Assembly: GCF_902167145.1 (NCBI RefSeq)
Contig: NC_050096.1
Span: forward strand, 294,822,200-294,886,199
Origin: Zea mays
Lineage: Eukaryota > Streptophyta > Magnoliopsida > Poales > Poaceae
Direction of reading: 5' to 3'
Length of the DNA stretch: 64,000 nt
Part shown: positions 63,550-64,000 of the stretch, one piece after another
Layout of the letters: each line of letters begins with the position of its first letter
Position numbering within the stretch: the first letter of the stretch is position 1
Translations under genes and position numbers: made by a program
Notes under the pieces: generated by a model
The model's input: only the letters and a program-made list of their open reading frames with translations
The model's database searches: none
Told to the model about the DNA's origin: nothing

Positions 63550-64000
63550 TTAAGGGTAGAAGCGACGTAGCTGTCGGATGTTCCAAGCGTTGCTGTAGAC
63601 CTCGCCTTGACTGTTGGCCAGCTTGTACGTCCCGGGCTCCAAAACCTTGGCGATGACAAACGACCCTACCTAGGGAGGCATGAGCTTGTGTCACCCTCGG
63701 GCGTCTTGTCGTCGTTGAAGCACCAAGTCGCCCACCTGGAGGTCTCAGGACCGAACCCCTCGGGCGTGGTAGCGTCGCAGGGACTGCTGATACCGCGCCG
63801 AGTGTAGTAAGGCCATGTCCCGAGACTCTTCCAGCTGGTCCAGTGAGTCTTCTCGGTTGTTTCGATTGCTTTGGTCATCGTACGTCCTCGTCCTCGGGGA
63901 ACCGTATTCTAAGTCTGTGGGCAAGATGGCCTCGGCCCCATAGACTAGAAAGAACGGTGTAAAGCCCGTGGCTCGGCTCGGCGTTGTCCTCAGACTCCAG
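63550..64000 (-). pseudogene. pol: Huck-type pol, C-terminal end, three nonsense codons
   Basis: Minus frame ending at TAA 63550-63552. It encodes the integrase C-terminal region: TPFFLVYGAEAILPTDLEYG, QQSLRRYHARGV, LQVGDLVL, and the end motif YKLANSQGEVYSNAWNIRQL. Two TGA codons (from likely CGA) and one TAG (from likely TGG) interrupt it within about 330 bases, so this element is also defective. The rest of pol is outside the window. Confidence 0.82.

Larger units (their letters stand above)
58108..64000 (-). mobile_element. Huck-type Gypsy retrotransposon 2, minus orientation, 3' half only in window
   Basis: 3' LTR 58108-59532, polypurine tract at 59533, about 4 kb of untranslated sequence, then the C-terminal end of pol at the window edge. 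It inserted into pol of Huck-type element 1; the left flank is GGTAG, but the other TSD copy is outside the window. LTR ends and polypurine tract match Huck-type element 1. Confidence 0.88.

Overview
The window is plant nuclear DNA, almost certainly maize (Zea mays) or a close relative. It is packed with nested LTR retrotransposons of the kinds that fill maize intergenic space: Ji/Opie-type and env-bearing Sireviruses (Copia) whose LTRs carry clustered CACCGGACTGTCCGGTG palindromes, and Huck-type Gypsy elements. One cellular gene was recognised: a three-exon RING-between-RING (RBR) E3 ubiquitin ligase with an N-terminal RNase H-like domain, on the minus strand at 20084-22461. No rRNA, tRNA, CRISPR array or bacterial-type operon was seen. 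Family names are recalled from general knowledge of maize elements, not from a search.

Layout. (1) 1-16412: a Ji/Opie-type Copia element in + orientation whose 5' LTR begins about 295 bp before the window. Its gag is split by a complete 7.4-kb minus-oriented Gypsy-like element (2850-10262, TSD taaac). That element has a gag with stops, no recognisable pol, and an oppositely oriented multi-exon gene with its own TATA box. (2) 16413 to about 19640: a decayed hAT transposon cut by the Copia element. (3) 20084-22461: the RBR gene. (4) 23010-25364: a second, internally deleted hAT element with an 8-bp TSD. (5) 25373-28441: AT-rich intergenic DNA without recognisable genes. (6) 28442-58107: a Huck-type Gypsy element in + orientation. 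Its gag holds a minus-oriented Opie-type Copia (30273-53584, TSD caggg/cgggg). The Opie 3' LTR holds a young minus-oriented Sirevirus with an env-like gene (31230-45092, TSD gccgc). The env-like gene of that Sirevirus holds a non-autonomous CACTA element (33613-34643, TSD tga). (7) 58108-64000: the 3' LTR, a 4-kb untranslated tail and the pol end of a second, minus-oriented Huck-type element that landed in the pol of the first.

The nesting gives a relative chronology that agrees with LTR divergence counted by eye: about 2.4% for the outer left Copia, about 1.2% for the Gypsy-like element inside it, about 1.3% for the right-hand Opie, and about 0.5% for the env-bearing Sirevirus, whose gag and pol frames are both open. 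The most unusual features are the independently promoted, spliced antisense gene in the pol-less Gypsy-like element; the env-like gene preceded by host-gene-like leader sequence and an internal cluster of LTR-type palindromes; and a splice-acceptor-like motif at the gag-pol boundary shared by two different Sirevirus types.
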